From contig CABJAE010000010.1 of the NCBI GenBank assembly GCA_902363535.1, forward strand, positions 26,753 to 90,752: a stretch of DNA of 64,000 nucleotides, in the 5' to 3' direction. Below are positions 8,315 through 16,117 of this stretch, piece by piece (position 1 is the first letter of the stretch; each line of letters opens with the position of its first letter). The notes below the pieces were generated by a model, which searched no databases, was not told the origin of the DNA, and saw only the letters and a list, made by a program, of their open reading frames with translations. The position numbers and the translations under genes were made by a program. This stretch comes from Peptoniphilaceae bacterium (lineage in GTDB: Bacteria; Bacillota; Clostridia; Tissierellales; Peptoniphilaceae).

Positions 8315-9172
8315 ATGATTCACATAATTTATCACGGTTACTTTTCCTTCGCCATCCACAAAGTGGTGCAGGATCTCGTTTCAAAGGGCACCGATGTTTT
8401 TGCCAAGCCCCACACGGACTACGTCCTCCTTGCGGAAAAAGAGGGCGTCGTCGCCCGAGACATGAAGGGGGATCCCACCCCCGACGCCATCTTGTTTTTC
8501 GACAAAGACATTCGCCTGGCCCGGGCCCTGGAAAAAACCTGCCCCCTCTTTAATCCGGCGGATGCCATCGCCTTGGCCGACGACAAAATCGCCACCTACG
8601 AAGCCCTGGCTCCCTTCCTTCCCATGATCGATACCATCCCCGCTCCCTTTCACTACCGACCCCAAGCGCCGAAAGACGAATTTCTCGATTATGTGGAGGC
8701 ACACTTCGGCTACCCCATGGTCATCAAAGCCGCCAAAGGCTCCTTCGGCGAGCAGGTGTACCTGGCGAAAAATCGCGACGAAGCGAAGGAGATCGCGGAA
8801 AAAATCGGGGCGACGGATTATCTCTTTCAGCCTTTTATCGCCGAGTCCGCCGGCGTGGACAAGCGGGTACTCGTCATCGGCGATGAAATCCTCGGCGCCA
8901 TCGAGCGCAGAAACGATCACGACTTTCGCGCCAACATCGCCGCGGGATCCACGGCCCGGCCCATCCGCCTCACCGAAGAAGAAAAATCCCTGGCCCTCGC
9001 CGCCCACAAAAAAGCCGGCCTCGCCTTTTCAGGCATCGACCTCATCGACTCCCACGACGGCCCCCTTTTAGTGGAGATCAATTCCAATATGAGCTATTTA
9101 GGCTTTCAAGAAGCCACAGGCATCGACGTGTCGAAGAAACTTTTGGCCTATGTCGAGGCGCAGATCCGATAA
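8315..9172 (+). CDS. RimK/LysX-like ATP-grasp ligase
   Basis: A 285-residue protein with the ATP-grasp fold of RimK-type carboxylate-amine ligases, which join an amino acid or amine to a carboxyl group using ATP. Seen in sequence: the lysine of the central domain in YPMVIKAAKGSFGEQVYL, a DKRVLVIGDEILGAIER strand, the RANIAAGSTARP loop typical of RimK, and the metal-binding end VEINSNMSYLGF. The N-terminal 100 residues form the pre-ATP-grasp domain. It is not in an operon with a recognisable substrate peptide, so the substrate is unknown; peptide tailoring, tetrahydromethanopterin-like and glutamylation roles are all possible. Reading is open throughout. Confidence 0.75.
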   Translation: MIHIIYHGYFSFAIHKVVQDLVSKGTDVFAKPHTDYVLLAEKEGVVARDMKGDPTPDAILFFDKDIRLARALEKTCPLFNPADAIALADDKIATYEALAPFLPMIDTIPAPFHYRPQAPKDEFLDYVEAHFGYPMVIKAAKGSFGEQVYLAKNRDEAKEIAEKIGATDYLFQPFIAESAGVDKRVLVIGDEILGAIERRNDHDFRANIAAGSTARPIRLTEEEKSLALAAHKKAGLAFSGIDLIDSHDGPLLVEINSNMSYLGFQEATGIDVSKKLLAYVEAQIR

Positions 9173-9312
9173 ATTCAGTGTAGCACGTTTCCGATAGGGG
9201 GACAATCGGCGGGAGATTGGCCAAAGCGGCAGCCCATCGCTAAAACCATCATCCGATGCAAAATCGTCAAGCCACGCAAAAAAGAAAACATCCTCTGCAT
9301 TTGCAAAGGATG
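9173..9312. other. Intergenic stretch with a hairpin
   Basis: This stretch follows the ATP-grasp gene. The only structure seen is ACATCCT...AGGATGT (9288-9313, with an inner GCA/TGC pair), which may end the ATP-grasp mRNA although no T run follows directly; the next hairpin (9324-9356) does have one. No ORF is supported. Confidence 0.4.
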
Positions 9313-9365
9313 TCAGACTGCAGACAAACTCCGAATAAATTTCGGGGTTTGTCTCTTTTTTATGT
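9313..9365. repeat. 53-base IS1182-end repeat, copy A
   Basis: Identical in 51 of 53 positions to 48132-48184. It contains a hairpin (GACAAACTCCGA / TCGGGGTTTGTC) followed by CTCTTTTTT, so it can also act as a plus-strand terminator. On the reverse strand both copies encode the same peptide end, KKRQTP..IRSLSAV-stop, which suggests the 3' end of a transposase gene overlapping its terminal repeat. Confidence 0.75.
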
Positions 9366-9585
9366 TGTCAATCCATTTTCTCCATAAATCAGTAAAAGAA
9401 GGGCCGTCGCCTCCTCCGTCCCGCTCTTTTCGATCCATCATTAGTGCCAGTTTTTTCATGTTCATGCATGCAAAGGTCAACACCGCTTTTAGATCCATTT
9501 TCTTTCGTCCACGCCGGTTGGTGTAACGTAGACAGTTTTTTTCGCTCGCCTTTGTGAAATTGAGGCGAATGCTGTTTGATGACAC
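9313..9585 (-). pseudogene. IS1182-family transposase remnant (C-terminus)
   Basis: About 90 residues of open frame remain. The section LRYTNRRGRKKMDLKAV followed by LTFACMNMKKLA matches the conserved C-terminal end of IS1182-type (DDE_Tnp_1_6) transposases, and the last residues are encoded by the repeat at 9313-9365. The catalytic domain and everything upstream are missing, so this is a decayed insertion. The first 15 residues or so may not belong to the element. The remnant sits between the ATP-grasp gene and the 3D-domain gene. Confidence 0.65.
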
Positions 9586-9587
9586 AA

Positions 9588-9623
9588 AAAAGGGAGGGTG
9601 AATCGGATGATTCTCCCTCCTTT
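9588..9623 (-). terminator. Terminator of the G5/3D-domain gene
   Basis: A long stem formed by AAAGGGAGGGTGAATC and GATTCTCCCTCCTTT with one bulge; the reverse strand continues into TTTTTTG. Confidence 0.7.
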
Positions 9624-9657
9624 ATCATCACTCTGACGCCCTCAAGCGTCTCTTTTC

Positions 9658-10623
9658 TCAGTCTTCTAAGACATACACAATCACATTCCTCCGACCGAAG
9701 TTGTAGGCTTCTCTTCTGCTGTTGTAGAACAGATCGATGCGATTGCCTTTGATGGCGCCTCCGGTATCTTCGGCCACGGCAAAGCCGTAGGTGGGGAAGC
9801 CGTCGGCGCTTTCGATATAGAGTTTGGTGCCGAGGGGGATCACGCGGGGATCCACGGCCACGGCGCCGACGCGGGCGCGGGTGCCGGAGGCGGTCCATTT
9901 GCCGGCGCTCGGATCGTAGGCCGTGCCGTTCATGGTGATTTTCTTTTTGTATTTCTTGCCGTGAATCATGTTTTCCACGGGCTTCGTACCCACTTCGACG
10001 ATTTCATTTTTTCCTTCACGAATGACGCGGGAGGAGAGGACGATGCGGGCGGTTTCTTCGCCGTTGACGGTGCTGATGCGCACCACTTCTTCCACTTTGC
10101 TCGCCTCGCCTTTTTGAATGACGCGCTCACTCCCCGCATCCATTTGGGGATTTTCTCTGCGCTCGGTGGCAAAGGGCATATCGCGCATGGCTTTTTCCGT
10201 GCGCTCTTTATAGCGATTGATGCGCAGGATTTCGCCTTCTTTTACGCTGCCTTCCATGGGCGGGGTGACTGTGTCTTTTTCGCCGAGCTTAATGTTCAGC
10301 TCGTTCAGTATGTCCGCCACTTTGTTCGATGTGGCGGAGCGGGTGTAGCTATGTTTGCCGTCTTTCACGGTAATGGTGTAGCCCGATCTGATGGTGAGAT
10401 CCGCCTGCTCGCTCAGTGCTTCCGATGCGCTGGGGAAGGGCACTTGGCCTTTTTCGAGGATGATGTCTTTTTCCAGGAGAAATTCGCCGACGGTGGCGGC
10501 GTCGGTTTCGTAGCGAGCGGGGGCGAGGCCCGGCCGATTGACGGTGACAGTTTTCGCTTCCGCATGGGCGGGCAGAATGAGGCTCAGGGCGAGGGCCGAA
10601 AGCAGGGCGGTCTTTTTTATCAC
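9658..10623 (-). CDS. G5 and 3D domain cell-wall protein (YabE/RpfB-like)
   Basis: A secreted 321-residue wall-active protein. The start is placed at a GTG (10621-10623) with AAAGGAG eight bases upstream, giving MIKKTALLSALALSLILPAHA as a signal peptide. Two DUF348 (ubiquitin-like) repeats follow (about 25-135), then a G5 domain (about 150-220, ERVIQKGEASKVEEVVRIS), and a C-terminal 3D domain (about 230-321) with the acidic residues in AEDTGGAIKGNRIDLF. The 3D domain is related to MltA-type double-psi barrels and resuscitation-promoting factors, so a peptidoglycan-cleaving role is likely but unproved. It is a single-gene unit with its own terminator. Confidence 0.85.
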   Translation of the reverse strand: MIKKTALLSALALSLILPAHAEAKTVTVNRPGLAPARYETDAATVGEFLLEKDIILEKGQVPFPSASEALSEQADLTIRSGYTITVKDGKHSYTRSATSNKVADILNELNIKLGEKDTVTPPMEGSVKEGEILRINRYKERTEKAMRDMPFATERRENPQMDAGSERVIQKGEASKVEEVVRISTVNGEETARIVLSSRVIREGKNEIVEVGTKPVENMIHGKKYKKKITMNGTAYDPSAGKWTASGTRARVGAVAVDPRVIPLGTKLYIESADGFPTYGFAVAEDTGGAIKGNRIDLFYNSRREAYNFGRRNVIVYVLED

Positions 10624-10659
10624 GATGGTATCTCCTTTGTCCGAGTTTTTCCGTAATTG

Positions 10660-10674
10660 GTTACAATTTGTAAC
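10660..10674. promoter_or_regulatory. Palindrome upstream of the 3D-domain gene
   Basis: GTTACAATTTGTAAC is a 15-base palindrome 37 bases before the GTG start. It resembles an operator or part of a promoter; no specific regulator can be named. Confidence 0.3.
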
Positions 10675-10746
10675 TTTCACAAAACCAATTGTACCAATCG
10701 AAAAAACCGGGGGCAAGGAAATGGCTGCGATGTCATCTTTTTGTAA

Positions 10747-11376
10747 TTAAAGGAGGGTTTTTAAGAGTTTCGCCACGCCGTACATGATTTTTGCCGTCAT
10801 GCCCCAAACGATTTGCTCTTTCTTTTCGGCGCCTTTGTAGAAAAAGATGCGGTCGATGTAGTTGTTAAATGGGGCCACGGTGGTGGTGGGAATGAGTTCG
10901 TAGGGAAAGCCGTCGTCGTTGTCTTTTTTGAATTCGATGGGGTGCACCTCCGGTTCCGTTTCCAAGAAGAGGTCGAGGGGCACGGTAAAGACGTAGGCCA
11001 CTTCCGCGGGCTCCGGATCGATGGCGGCTACGTCCACGCCGTGGAGGACGCCGATAAAGCAGTGCACGGCTTTGCTCTGGCGGGTGACGAGGTAGTCGCT
11101 TTCGCCTAAGATTTCCAAACAGGCGGGATCGATCCTGAGCTCTTCGATAGTCTCTCGAAAGGCCGCTTCTTCGGGCGTCTCCCCTTCTTCGATGCGGCCG
11201 CCGGGGAGGGACACTTCGCCGGTGTGGCTTTTCAGGCGGGCGGAGCGCTTTTCAAAGAGCACGTGCAGCTCTCCTTCCACCTCCACCAGGGCGCACAAGA
11301 CGGCGTAGCGGTGGTCCAGGCCCAGGGGTTCGGGGCGATGGTTTTCTAAAAGGCGGGTAATTTTTTCTTTATTCAA
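10747..11376 (-). CDS. Nudix hydrolase, CoA pyrophosphatase-like
   Basis: A 209-residue Nudix protein. The Nudix box is complete (G-x5-E-x7-REx2EE in LPGGRIEEGETPEEAAFRET), with the extra LPGGR context and RSARLKSHTGEVSLPGG region seen in the NudL/YeaB group that cleaves coenzyme A and its esters. The chosen TTG start (11376) has AGAGG about seven bases upstream and overlaps the patatin stop codon (ATTGAATAA); a longer reading to 11460 lies entirely inside the patatin gene and is not supported. It is the last gene of mscL-patatin-Nudix. The exact substrate is inference. Confidence 0.75.
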   Translation of the reverse strand: MNKEKITRLLENHRPEPLGLDHRYAVLCALVEVEGELHVLFEKRSARLKSHTGEVSLPGGRIEEGETPEEAAFRETIEELRIDPACLEILGESDYLVTRQSKAVHCFIGVLHGVDVAAIDPEPAEVAYVFTVPLDLFLETEPEVHPIEFKKDNDDGFPYELIPTTTVAPFNNYIDRIFFYKGAEKKEQIVWGMTAKIMYGVAKLLKTLL

Positions 11377-12487
11377 TGGCCAACCTCTTTCCGCAAAACA
11401 ACAAATAGAGCACTCGGTCCAGGGTGGAGACCACTCGGGGATGGACGTGGCTCTTTTCATCCAGGGCCTTTAAAAAGCCTTCCACGGTGTAAAAGGGATC
11501 TTTCGGCAGATGGAGCATGTTTCCCCTGGCTTCCATGAGACCGATGAACAGGGCTTTGTAGCTGTAGTCTTCGGAAAGACCCAGGTCCGCGGCCAAAGAC
11601 GGCCACAGGTTTTCCACGATGCCCCGCTCGCCGCTTCCCTTGACCTCGGCCAGGTAGCGGAAGTCTTCCGTGCGGGCGAAAAACAGTTCGCTTAATCGTC
11701 TGAAGGCTTCTTTTTCGGCGATGGGGTAGAAGGTGTAGTCCAGTCCGTCGTAGCCCATGATGATTCGCCGGCCGTGGCGGTAGCCCTGCTGCATGCGGTA
11801 GGGCGCCAGGTCCGCATCGAAGTGCATGGTGTCGGCCACGGGGCGGGCGGGCCCCAAGACGAGGGCTTCTTCGGGGAGTTTCTCTCCTTTTTTCGGCGGA
11901 TTGGTCCTTAAGATCACAGGCTCCATGCCTTTGGCCAAGACCATTTCGTAGGGCAGATTGTTGCCCACGCCGCCGTCCACGTAAAGTTTTCCGTCGATGC
12001 GCACGGGGGGAAAGATCGGGTAGGCGCAGCTGGCCAAAATGTATTGATGGAGTTTGCCCTCGGGAATGTCCTCCAGATAAAGGTATTCTGTCTTCCCTTC
12101 GCTTAGATTGTAGACCACGAGGCCGTAGTCCATTTTCGAGGCGCGAATTTTCTCCTCGTCGATGTGGCGGTGAATCAATTCTCTTAAGGGAGCCACATCC
12201 ATGTTCAGGGCGGCCCGGGCGGTTTTTGCGATGCGAATAATGTCCGGCGTCTTTTTCGCCTCATCCAATGAAAGCATCAGCTCTCTTCCCCCTTCGAAAG
12301 AGAACTTTTGCCAAATATCCGCCAGCACATCGGTGTTTCCCTGAACAATAAAGGCGCCCGTTAAGGCGCCCATGGACGTGCCTACGACGAGGCGTAGATC
12401 CGGATGTGTTTCTTGAAGGGCGCGGAAAAGGCCCAGTTGGTAGCTGCCCTTGGCGCCGCCGCCTTCAAGGACCAAGCCCTTGGCCAT
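11369..12487 (-). CDS. Patatin-like phospholipase
   Basis: A 372-residue acyl hydrolase of the patatin/RssA type. It shows the oxyanion glycine-rich loop (LVLEGGGAKGSYQLG), the nucleophile Ser in GTSMG (residue about 41), and the catalytic Asp in DGGVGNNLP. These make a Ser-Asp dyad that cleaves acyl esters of phospholipids. No signal peptide or membrane helix, so it is cytoplasmic or peripheral. The start codon overlaps the mscL stop by one base (TAATG), and its own stop overlaps the next gene, so the three are coupled. The link of a phospholipase to a membrane-tension channel is notable, but a functional tie is inference. Confidence 0.85.
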   Translation of the reverse strand: MAKGLVLEGGGAKGSYQLGLFRALQETHPDLRLVVGTSMGALTGAFIVQGNTDVLADIWQKFSFEGGRELMLSLDEAKKTPDIIRIAKTARAALNMDVAPLRELIHRHIDEEKIRASKMDYGLVVYNLSEGKTEYLYLEDIPEGKLHQYILASCAYPIFPPVRIDGKLYVDGGVGNNLPYEMVLAKGMEPVILRTNPPKKGEKLPEEALVLGPARPVADTMHFDADLAPYRMQQGYRHGRRIIMGYDGLDYTFYPIAEKEAFRRLSELFFARTEDFRYLAEVKGSGERGIVENLWPSLAADLGLSEDYSYKALFIGLMEARGNMLHLPKDPFYTVEGFLKALDEKSHVHPRVVSTLDRVLYLLFCGKRLAIE

Positions 12488-12942
12488 TACTTATCCTCCA
12501 AAACGGCGGTGCAGTGGGGGCAGCGGGTGGCTTCGATGTGCACCGTTTCCTTACAGAAGGGGCAGACTTTGGTGGTGGCCGCTTCCTCTTCTGTGTGAAT
12601 GAAGTGATCTTTCATTTTGCCGATTTGCTTGATGACCATAAAGATCACGAAGGCGATGATTAAAAAGTCGATGACGTTTTGCAGGAAGTTCCCGTAGGCC
12701 AAAATGGGCGCGCCGCTTTCCGCCGCTTCCACGGGATTGGCATAGGTCTTTCCGTCTAAGGCCAGGTACATTTTCGTGAGATCGATGCCGCCGAGCAAAA
12801 GCCCGATTAAGGGCATGAGCATGTCGTTGACCAAGGACGTGACGATTTTTCCGAAGGCCCCGCCGACGATGACCCCGACGGCCATGTCCATGACATTACC
12901 TCTGGCAATGAAGTCTTTAAATTCACTCATTGTCTTTTTCAT
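12487..12942 (-). CDS. mscL: MscL mechanosensitive channel with C-terminal zinc ribbon
   Basis: A 151-residue large-conductance mechanosensitive channel that opens under osmotic down-shock. The conserved N-terminal amphipathic stretch and first helix are seen (FKDFIARGNVMDMAVGVIVG), then a periplasmic loop (about 45-75) and the second helix (about 75-100). Unlike the usual 120-140 residue form, the cytoplasmic end carries CPFCKETVHIEATRCPHC (about 128-145), a CxxC...CxxC zinc ribbon. Such tails are found in some Firmicutes MscL proteins. It may bind zinc or a partner at the channel's cytoplasmic bundle, which is inference. It is the first gene of a three-gene operon. Confidence 0.9.
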   Translation of the reverse strand: MKKTMSEFKDFIARGNVMDMAVGVIVGGAFGKIVTSLVNDMLMPLIGLLLGGIDLTKMYLALDGKTYANPVEAAESGAPILAYGNFLQNVIDFLIIAFVIFMVIKQIGKMKDHFIHTEEEAATTKVCPFCKETVHIEATRCPHCTAVLEDK

Positions 12943-12965
12943 AAATAATTCCTTTCCTTACTCCT

Positions 12966-12994
12966 TTTACCAAATTATCCTCCCGTGCTATACT
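12966..12994 (+). promoter_or_regulatory. Promoter of comEB
   Basis: TTTACC (12966-12971), 17-base spacer and TATACT (12989-12994) preceded by TGC. It lies 20 bases before the TTG start of comEB. Confidence 0.6.
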
Positions 12995-13013
12995 AAGCGA
13001 GAGGAGGTTTGCT

Positions 13014-13436
13014 TTGAGAAAATCTTGGGACACCTATTTTATGCAAATCACGGAAATCGTGGCCAGCCGCTCCACTTGCGACCGCGCTTTTGTGGGCTGC
13101 GTCCTGGTCAATAAAGACCATCGCATCGTCTCCACGGGTTATAACGGCTCGGTGGCAGGCAATCCCCATTGCGACGACGTGGGCCATACCATGCGCGACG
13201 GCCACTGCATCGCCACCATTCACGCGGAAATGAACGCGCTCTTGTATTGTGCCAAGGAGGGCATCCCCACCAAGGACACTATCTGTTATGTTACCCATTT
13301 TCCCTGCTTAAACTGCACAAAAGCGTTAATTCAGGCGGGAATTCGGGAAGTGGTCTACAAAAACGCTTATCGCGTGGACGACTACGCCGTGAGCCTATTC
13401 GAAAAAAACAATATTACCCTTCGTCAGTTGAGCTGA
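13014..13436 (+). CDS. comEB: dCMP deaminase family protein (ComEB-like)
   Basis: A 140-residue zinc deaminase that converts dCMP to dUMP, feeding thymidylate synthesis (ThyX is encoded at 39.5 kb). The zinc motif HAE is in ATIHAEMNALL and PCxxC in FPCLNCTKAL, with the substrate region TGYNGSVAGNPHCDD. It starts at TTG (13014) behind GAGGAGG; no ATG lies nearby. The gene converges with rnhA and their coding ends overlap by 23 bases. Competence linkage (comE operon) is not present, so the name reflects homology only. Confidence 0.88.
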   Translation: MRKSWDTYFMQITEIVASRSTCDRAFVGCVLVNKDHRIVSTGYNGSVAGNPHCDDVGHTMRDGHCIATIHAEMNALLYCAKEGIPTKDTICYVTHFPCLNCTKALIQAGIREVVYKNAYRVDDYAVSLFEKNNITLRQLS

Positions 13437-14013
13437 AGGTCGCCTCTTTCGCCAGGGTATCGGCTCGCTCGTTGCCTTCCACGCCGGTGTGGGCTTCGAT
13501 TTTCACGAAAGTTACGGCCAGGCGATCTTTTACGGAATCATAGAATGCCTTGTAGTCTATGGTTCCTTTTTTATTGCACTTCCACTCGCCCTTGGCCCAA
13601 TGCTCGATGCCGGCGTAGTCGTAGCAAAGCTTCATATTGGAAAAACCCAGCTCAAGGGCTTTTTTCATAGCCACGGTGGCACCTAAAATCTCCCCGGCCA
13701 CATTGCGCATCGAGGCCATTTCCCCCGTAAAGCGACAGCTGTCTTCCCAACTGCCGCCTTCCCAGCTCATGGACACGCCGTAGCTGTAAGATGCATCTTC
13801 GTGGCGATAGGAGCCGTCCACATAGGCCACGACGTCGTAGGAGGCGTCGTCTTTTTCTTCCCGGGTTTCTCCCATAAAGGCCAGGGCCTCTTCTTCCGTC
13901 TTGAAGGATTTGTAAATGGCGCCTTTGAATCCGTGGACCTGGGCCTTGCAGCTGTCCCAGTCCCGGTAGATCCCGGGCACTTTTCCGGCCTTCACGGCGT
14001 AATACTTTTTCAT
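13414..14013 (-). CDS. rnhA: Ribonuclease HI with hybrid-binding domain
   Basis: A 199-residue RNase HI that cuts RNA in RNA-DNA hybrids. The N-terminal hybrid-binding (viroplasmin-like) domain spans about 1-45 (KKYYAVKAGKVPGIYRDWDS) and resembles eukaryotic RNase H1. The catalytic DEDD set is present: Asp in VAYVDGSY, Glu in NVAGEILGA, Asp in LCYDYAGIEHW and Asp in GNERADTLAKEA, with the flexible His in IEAHTGVEGN. The start at 14013 (MKKYY) overlaps the larC stop as ATGA; five upstream residues are not supported. It is the last gene of larE-larC-rnhA. Confidence 0.9.
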   Translation of the reverse strand: MKKYYAVKAGKVPGIYRDWDSCKAQVHGFKGAIYKSFKTEEEALAFMGETREEKDDASYDVVAYVDGSYRHEDASYSYGVSMSWEGGSWEDSCRFTGEMASMRNVAGEILGATVAMKKALELGFSNMKLCYDYAGIEHWAKGEWKCNKKGTIDYKAFYDSVKDRLAVTFVKIEAHTGVEGNERADTLAKEATFSSTDEG

Positions 14014-15266
14014 AGGCCCAACTCCCACGCCCGGCGCACGGCTTCCACGGTGGTGTCGTGTTTGAGGGCCAGAGCCTTCAGATCTTCGTATTCCGGGGAA
14101 ATTTTTTCCATCTCTTTATAACGGGCCCTTTTCGTCGACACGGGACCGAGGGCCGTCATGGTTTCTTTTGTGGCGCGAGGCAGTTCGATTTTTTCCAGGG
14201 GGATTTTCTTCACGCCCAAGGTGGTGGTGTGCTTAAAGAGCGCCTCCAGCACCTTTTCTTCGCTCGCCCCGTCGGCGAGCACGTCCAGGCGATAGCCCGG
14301 GCGATTTTTCTTCATGAATATGGGCGCAAAGCTCACGTCCCGCGCCCCGGCATCGAAGAGGCGCTCCATGCAAAAGCCCATGGCCTCGCCGGTCATGTCG
14401 TCTAAATTGCAGCTGTAAAAAATCGGCGCACGGGCCTCTTCCGTCTCGATGAAAAAGAGGCGGAGCACATTAGCCAAGTCGTGATCCTTCGTGCCGGCAC
14501 CGTAGGCCACTTTCAAGACCCGTCCCTCGGGGCGGGGCCGATAGGCGGCCTGAATGCCTTTTAATATGGCGGCGCCGGTGGGGGTGGTGAGCTCTTCTTC
14601 CACCGTAGCCCCCCCCAAGGGCACATCCAATGTGGACAGAATGTGGGCCGTGGCCGGAGCGGGCACAGGATAGGTGCCGTGGGCGCAGGTGACCATGCCG
14701 CCGCCGGTGTTGATTTTTCCCACGTAAACGGCCTCCACGCCGCTCGCTACCGTGTAGTAGGCCGCGCCCAATACGTCCACCACAGCGTCCAATTCGCCCA
14801 CTTCGTGGAAGTGCACCTCGTAAAGATCCTTGCCGTGGACAGCGGCTTCCGCTTTGGCGAGAGGCAGGTAGATGGCCTTGGCCAGATCCTTGACCCCCCG
14901 CTCGAAGCCGCTCTTTTCGATGAGGGCCAAAATGTCGGCAAGGCCGCGATGATGGTGGTGGTGGTGGGCATGCACGTGATCGTCTTCATGATCGTCTTCG
15001 TGATGATGATCGTGATCGCCGTGATGATCGTGTTCGTGATGATGGGCGTGATCGTGATGGCCGCGTGCTTCCTCGCTCTTTAAATTAAAGTAGGTGGCGA
15101 GAATTCCGGTCTTCTCCCGCTTTTCGAAAATCACGTCCTCGGCGGCGATGCCGAGTGGCGCCAGGCCCTCGAGAAAACCCGCAGGCGACAGGCCCCCGTC
15201 TACCATGGCGCCGATAAACATGTTGCCGCTGATGCCGCTGAAGGGATCGATGTATAAAACCCTCAC
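14010..15266 (-). CDS. larC: LarC, nickel insertion into the pincer cofactor
   Basis: A 418-residue LarC that inserts nickel, with CTP, into the pyridinium bis-thioacid cofactor of lactate racemase and related enzymes. It opens with YIDPFSGISGNMFIGAMVDG, typical of the family. A very His/Asp-rich loop follows at about 72-112 (22 or more His), which probably buffers nickel. In Lactobacillus plantarum larC is split into two frames joined by programmed frameshift; here one continuous frame encodes both parts. It is translationally coupled to larE by a 4-base overlap. larA and larB are not in the window. Confidence 0.92.
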   Translation of the reverse strand: MRVLYIDPFSGISGNMFIGAMVDGGLSPAGFLEGLAPLGIAAEDVIFEKREKTGILATYFNLKSEEARGHHDHAHHHEHDHHGDHDHHHEDDHEDDHVHAHHHHHHRGLADILALIEKSGFERGVKDLAKAIYLPLAKAEAAVHGKDLYEVHFHEVGELDAVVDVLGAAYYTVASGVEAVYVGKINTGGGMVTCAHGTYPVPAPATAHILSTLDVPLGGATVEEELTTPTGAAILKGIQAAYRPRPEGRVLKVAYGAGTKDHDLANVLRLFFIETEEARAPIFYSCNLDDMTGEAMGFCMERLFDAGARDVSFAPIFMKKNRPGYRLDVLADGASEEKVLEALFKHTTTLGVKKIPLEKIELPRATKETMTALGPVSTKRARYKEMEKISPEYEDLKALALKHDTTVEAVRRAWELGL

Positions 15267-16069
15267 GCGTCTTTCAACCCTTCGTTGCCGGAGCCGGAGC
15301 GGAAGCCCAACACGTCCAGAGCCGTGTAGGTGACGCCGAGCTCCTTAAAGTAAGCCGCCACATCTTCCCTGTGATTGATGAGAAACTTTTGAAAATCCGC
15401 CACGGGAATTTCCACCCGGGCCACGCTTCCGTGCAGGCGCATGCGGCAGGTCATGTAGCCCAATTCGTGGAGATAAGCTTCGCCTTTTTCCGCCACGGCC
15501 AAGGCCTCCACCGTGAGCGGCGTACCGTAGGGAATCCGGGTGGCCAAACAGGAATCCGAAGGTTTGTTCCACGTGGGAAGGTCGAAGTGTTTCTTAGAAA
15601 GGGTCCGCACCATCTCCTTGGTAAATTCCGCTTCCCGCAAGGGGCTCTTAACTCCTAATTCTTCCAGGGCTTTAAAACCCGGCCGATGGTCGGAGAGATC
15701 GTCTAAATTCGTGCCGTCTAAAAGCATATCGAAGCCGTGCCCCTCGGCGTATTCTTTCGCCGCGAGAAAGGTCGACCGCTTGCAATAGTAGCAGCGATTC
15801 ACCCCATTGGCCATGACGTCTTCGTTCTCCAAAATGCTGGAGTGAATGACATGAATCTCCCAGCCGATCATTTCCGCCAAGACATGAGCGTCGAAGCGCT
15901 CCCTGCGGGGATGTAGCTCGTTGACCACGTAAATCCCCATGACATTTTCACGTCCCAATACTTCCGCGGCCACGGCCATTAAAAAGGACGAATCCACGCC
16001 GCCGGAATAGGCAACAGCCACCTTGTCGTAGGCGGCAAGATTTTCTTTTAATCGTTTGAAAGCATCCAT
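15263..16069 (-). CDS. larE: LarE, sulfur transferase for the nickel pincer cofactor
   Basis: A 268-residue PP-loop protein that AMP-activates the carboxylates of the LarB product and adds sulfur. The PP-loop is AYSGGVDSSFL (about 19-29). The sulfur-donor Cys is expected in KPSDSCLATRIPYG, and CYYC is also present, so a sacrificial-cysteine or an iron-sulfur type cannot be decided by eye. First gene of larE-larC-rnhA, 4-base overlap with larC. Its presence implies a Lar-type racemase or epimerase and a LarB encoded elsewhere in the genome. Confidence 0.9.
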   Translation of the reverse strand: MDAFKRLKENLAAYDKVAVAYSGGVDSSFLMAVAAEVLGRENVMGIYVVNELHPRRERFDAHVLAEMIGWEIHVIHSSILENEDVMANGVNRCYYCKRSTFLAAKEYAEGHGFDMLLDGTNLDDLSDHRPGFKALEELGVKSPLREAEFTKEMVRTLSKKHFDLPTWNKPSDSCLATRIPYGTPLTVEALAVAEKGEAYLHELGYMTCRMRLHGSVARVEIPVADFQKFLINHREDVAAYFKELGVTYTALDVLGFRSGSGNEGLKDA

Positions 16070-16097
16070 TTCCTCACCTTTTCAACATAGAAAAAAA

Positions 16098-16111
16098 GGC
16101 CCTTTCGGGCC
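16098..16111 (-). terminator. Terminator of pta
   Basis: GGCCC-TTTC-GGGCC with a T run on the reverse strand (TTTTTTT); A/T tracts on both sides make it usable in both directions. Confidence 0.8.
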
Positions 16112-16117
16112 GATTTT

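Noticed and set aside
9389..9898. 169-codon reverse-strand ORF over the 3D-domain gene end
   Set aside because: Arg-rich shadow of the 3D domain, which itself has the family motif in another frame.
14940..15083. Low-complexity plus-strand ORF rich in Val/Met/Ile and possible tandem repeat
   Set aside because: It is the antisense shadow of the His-rich loop of LarC.
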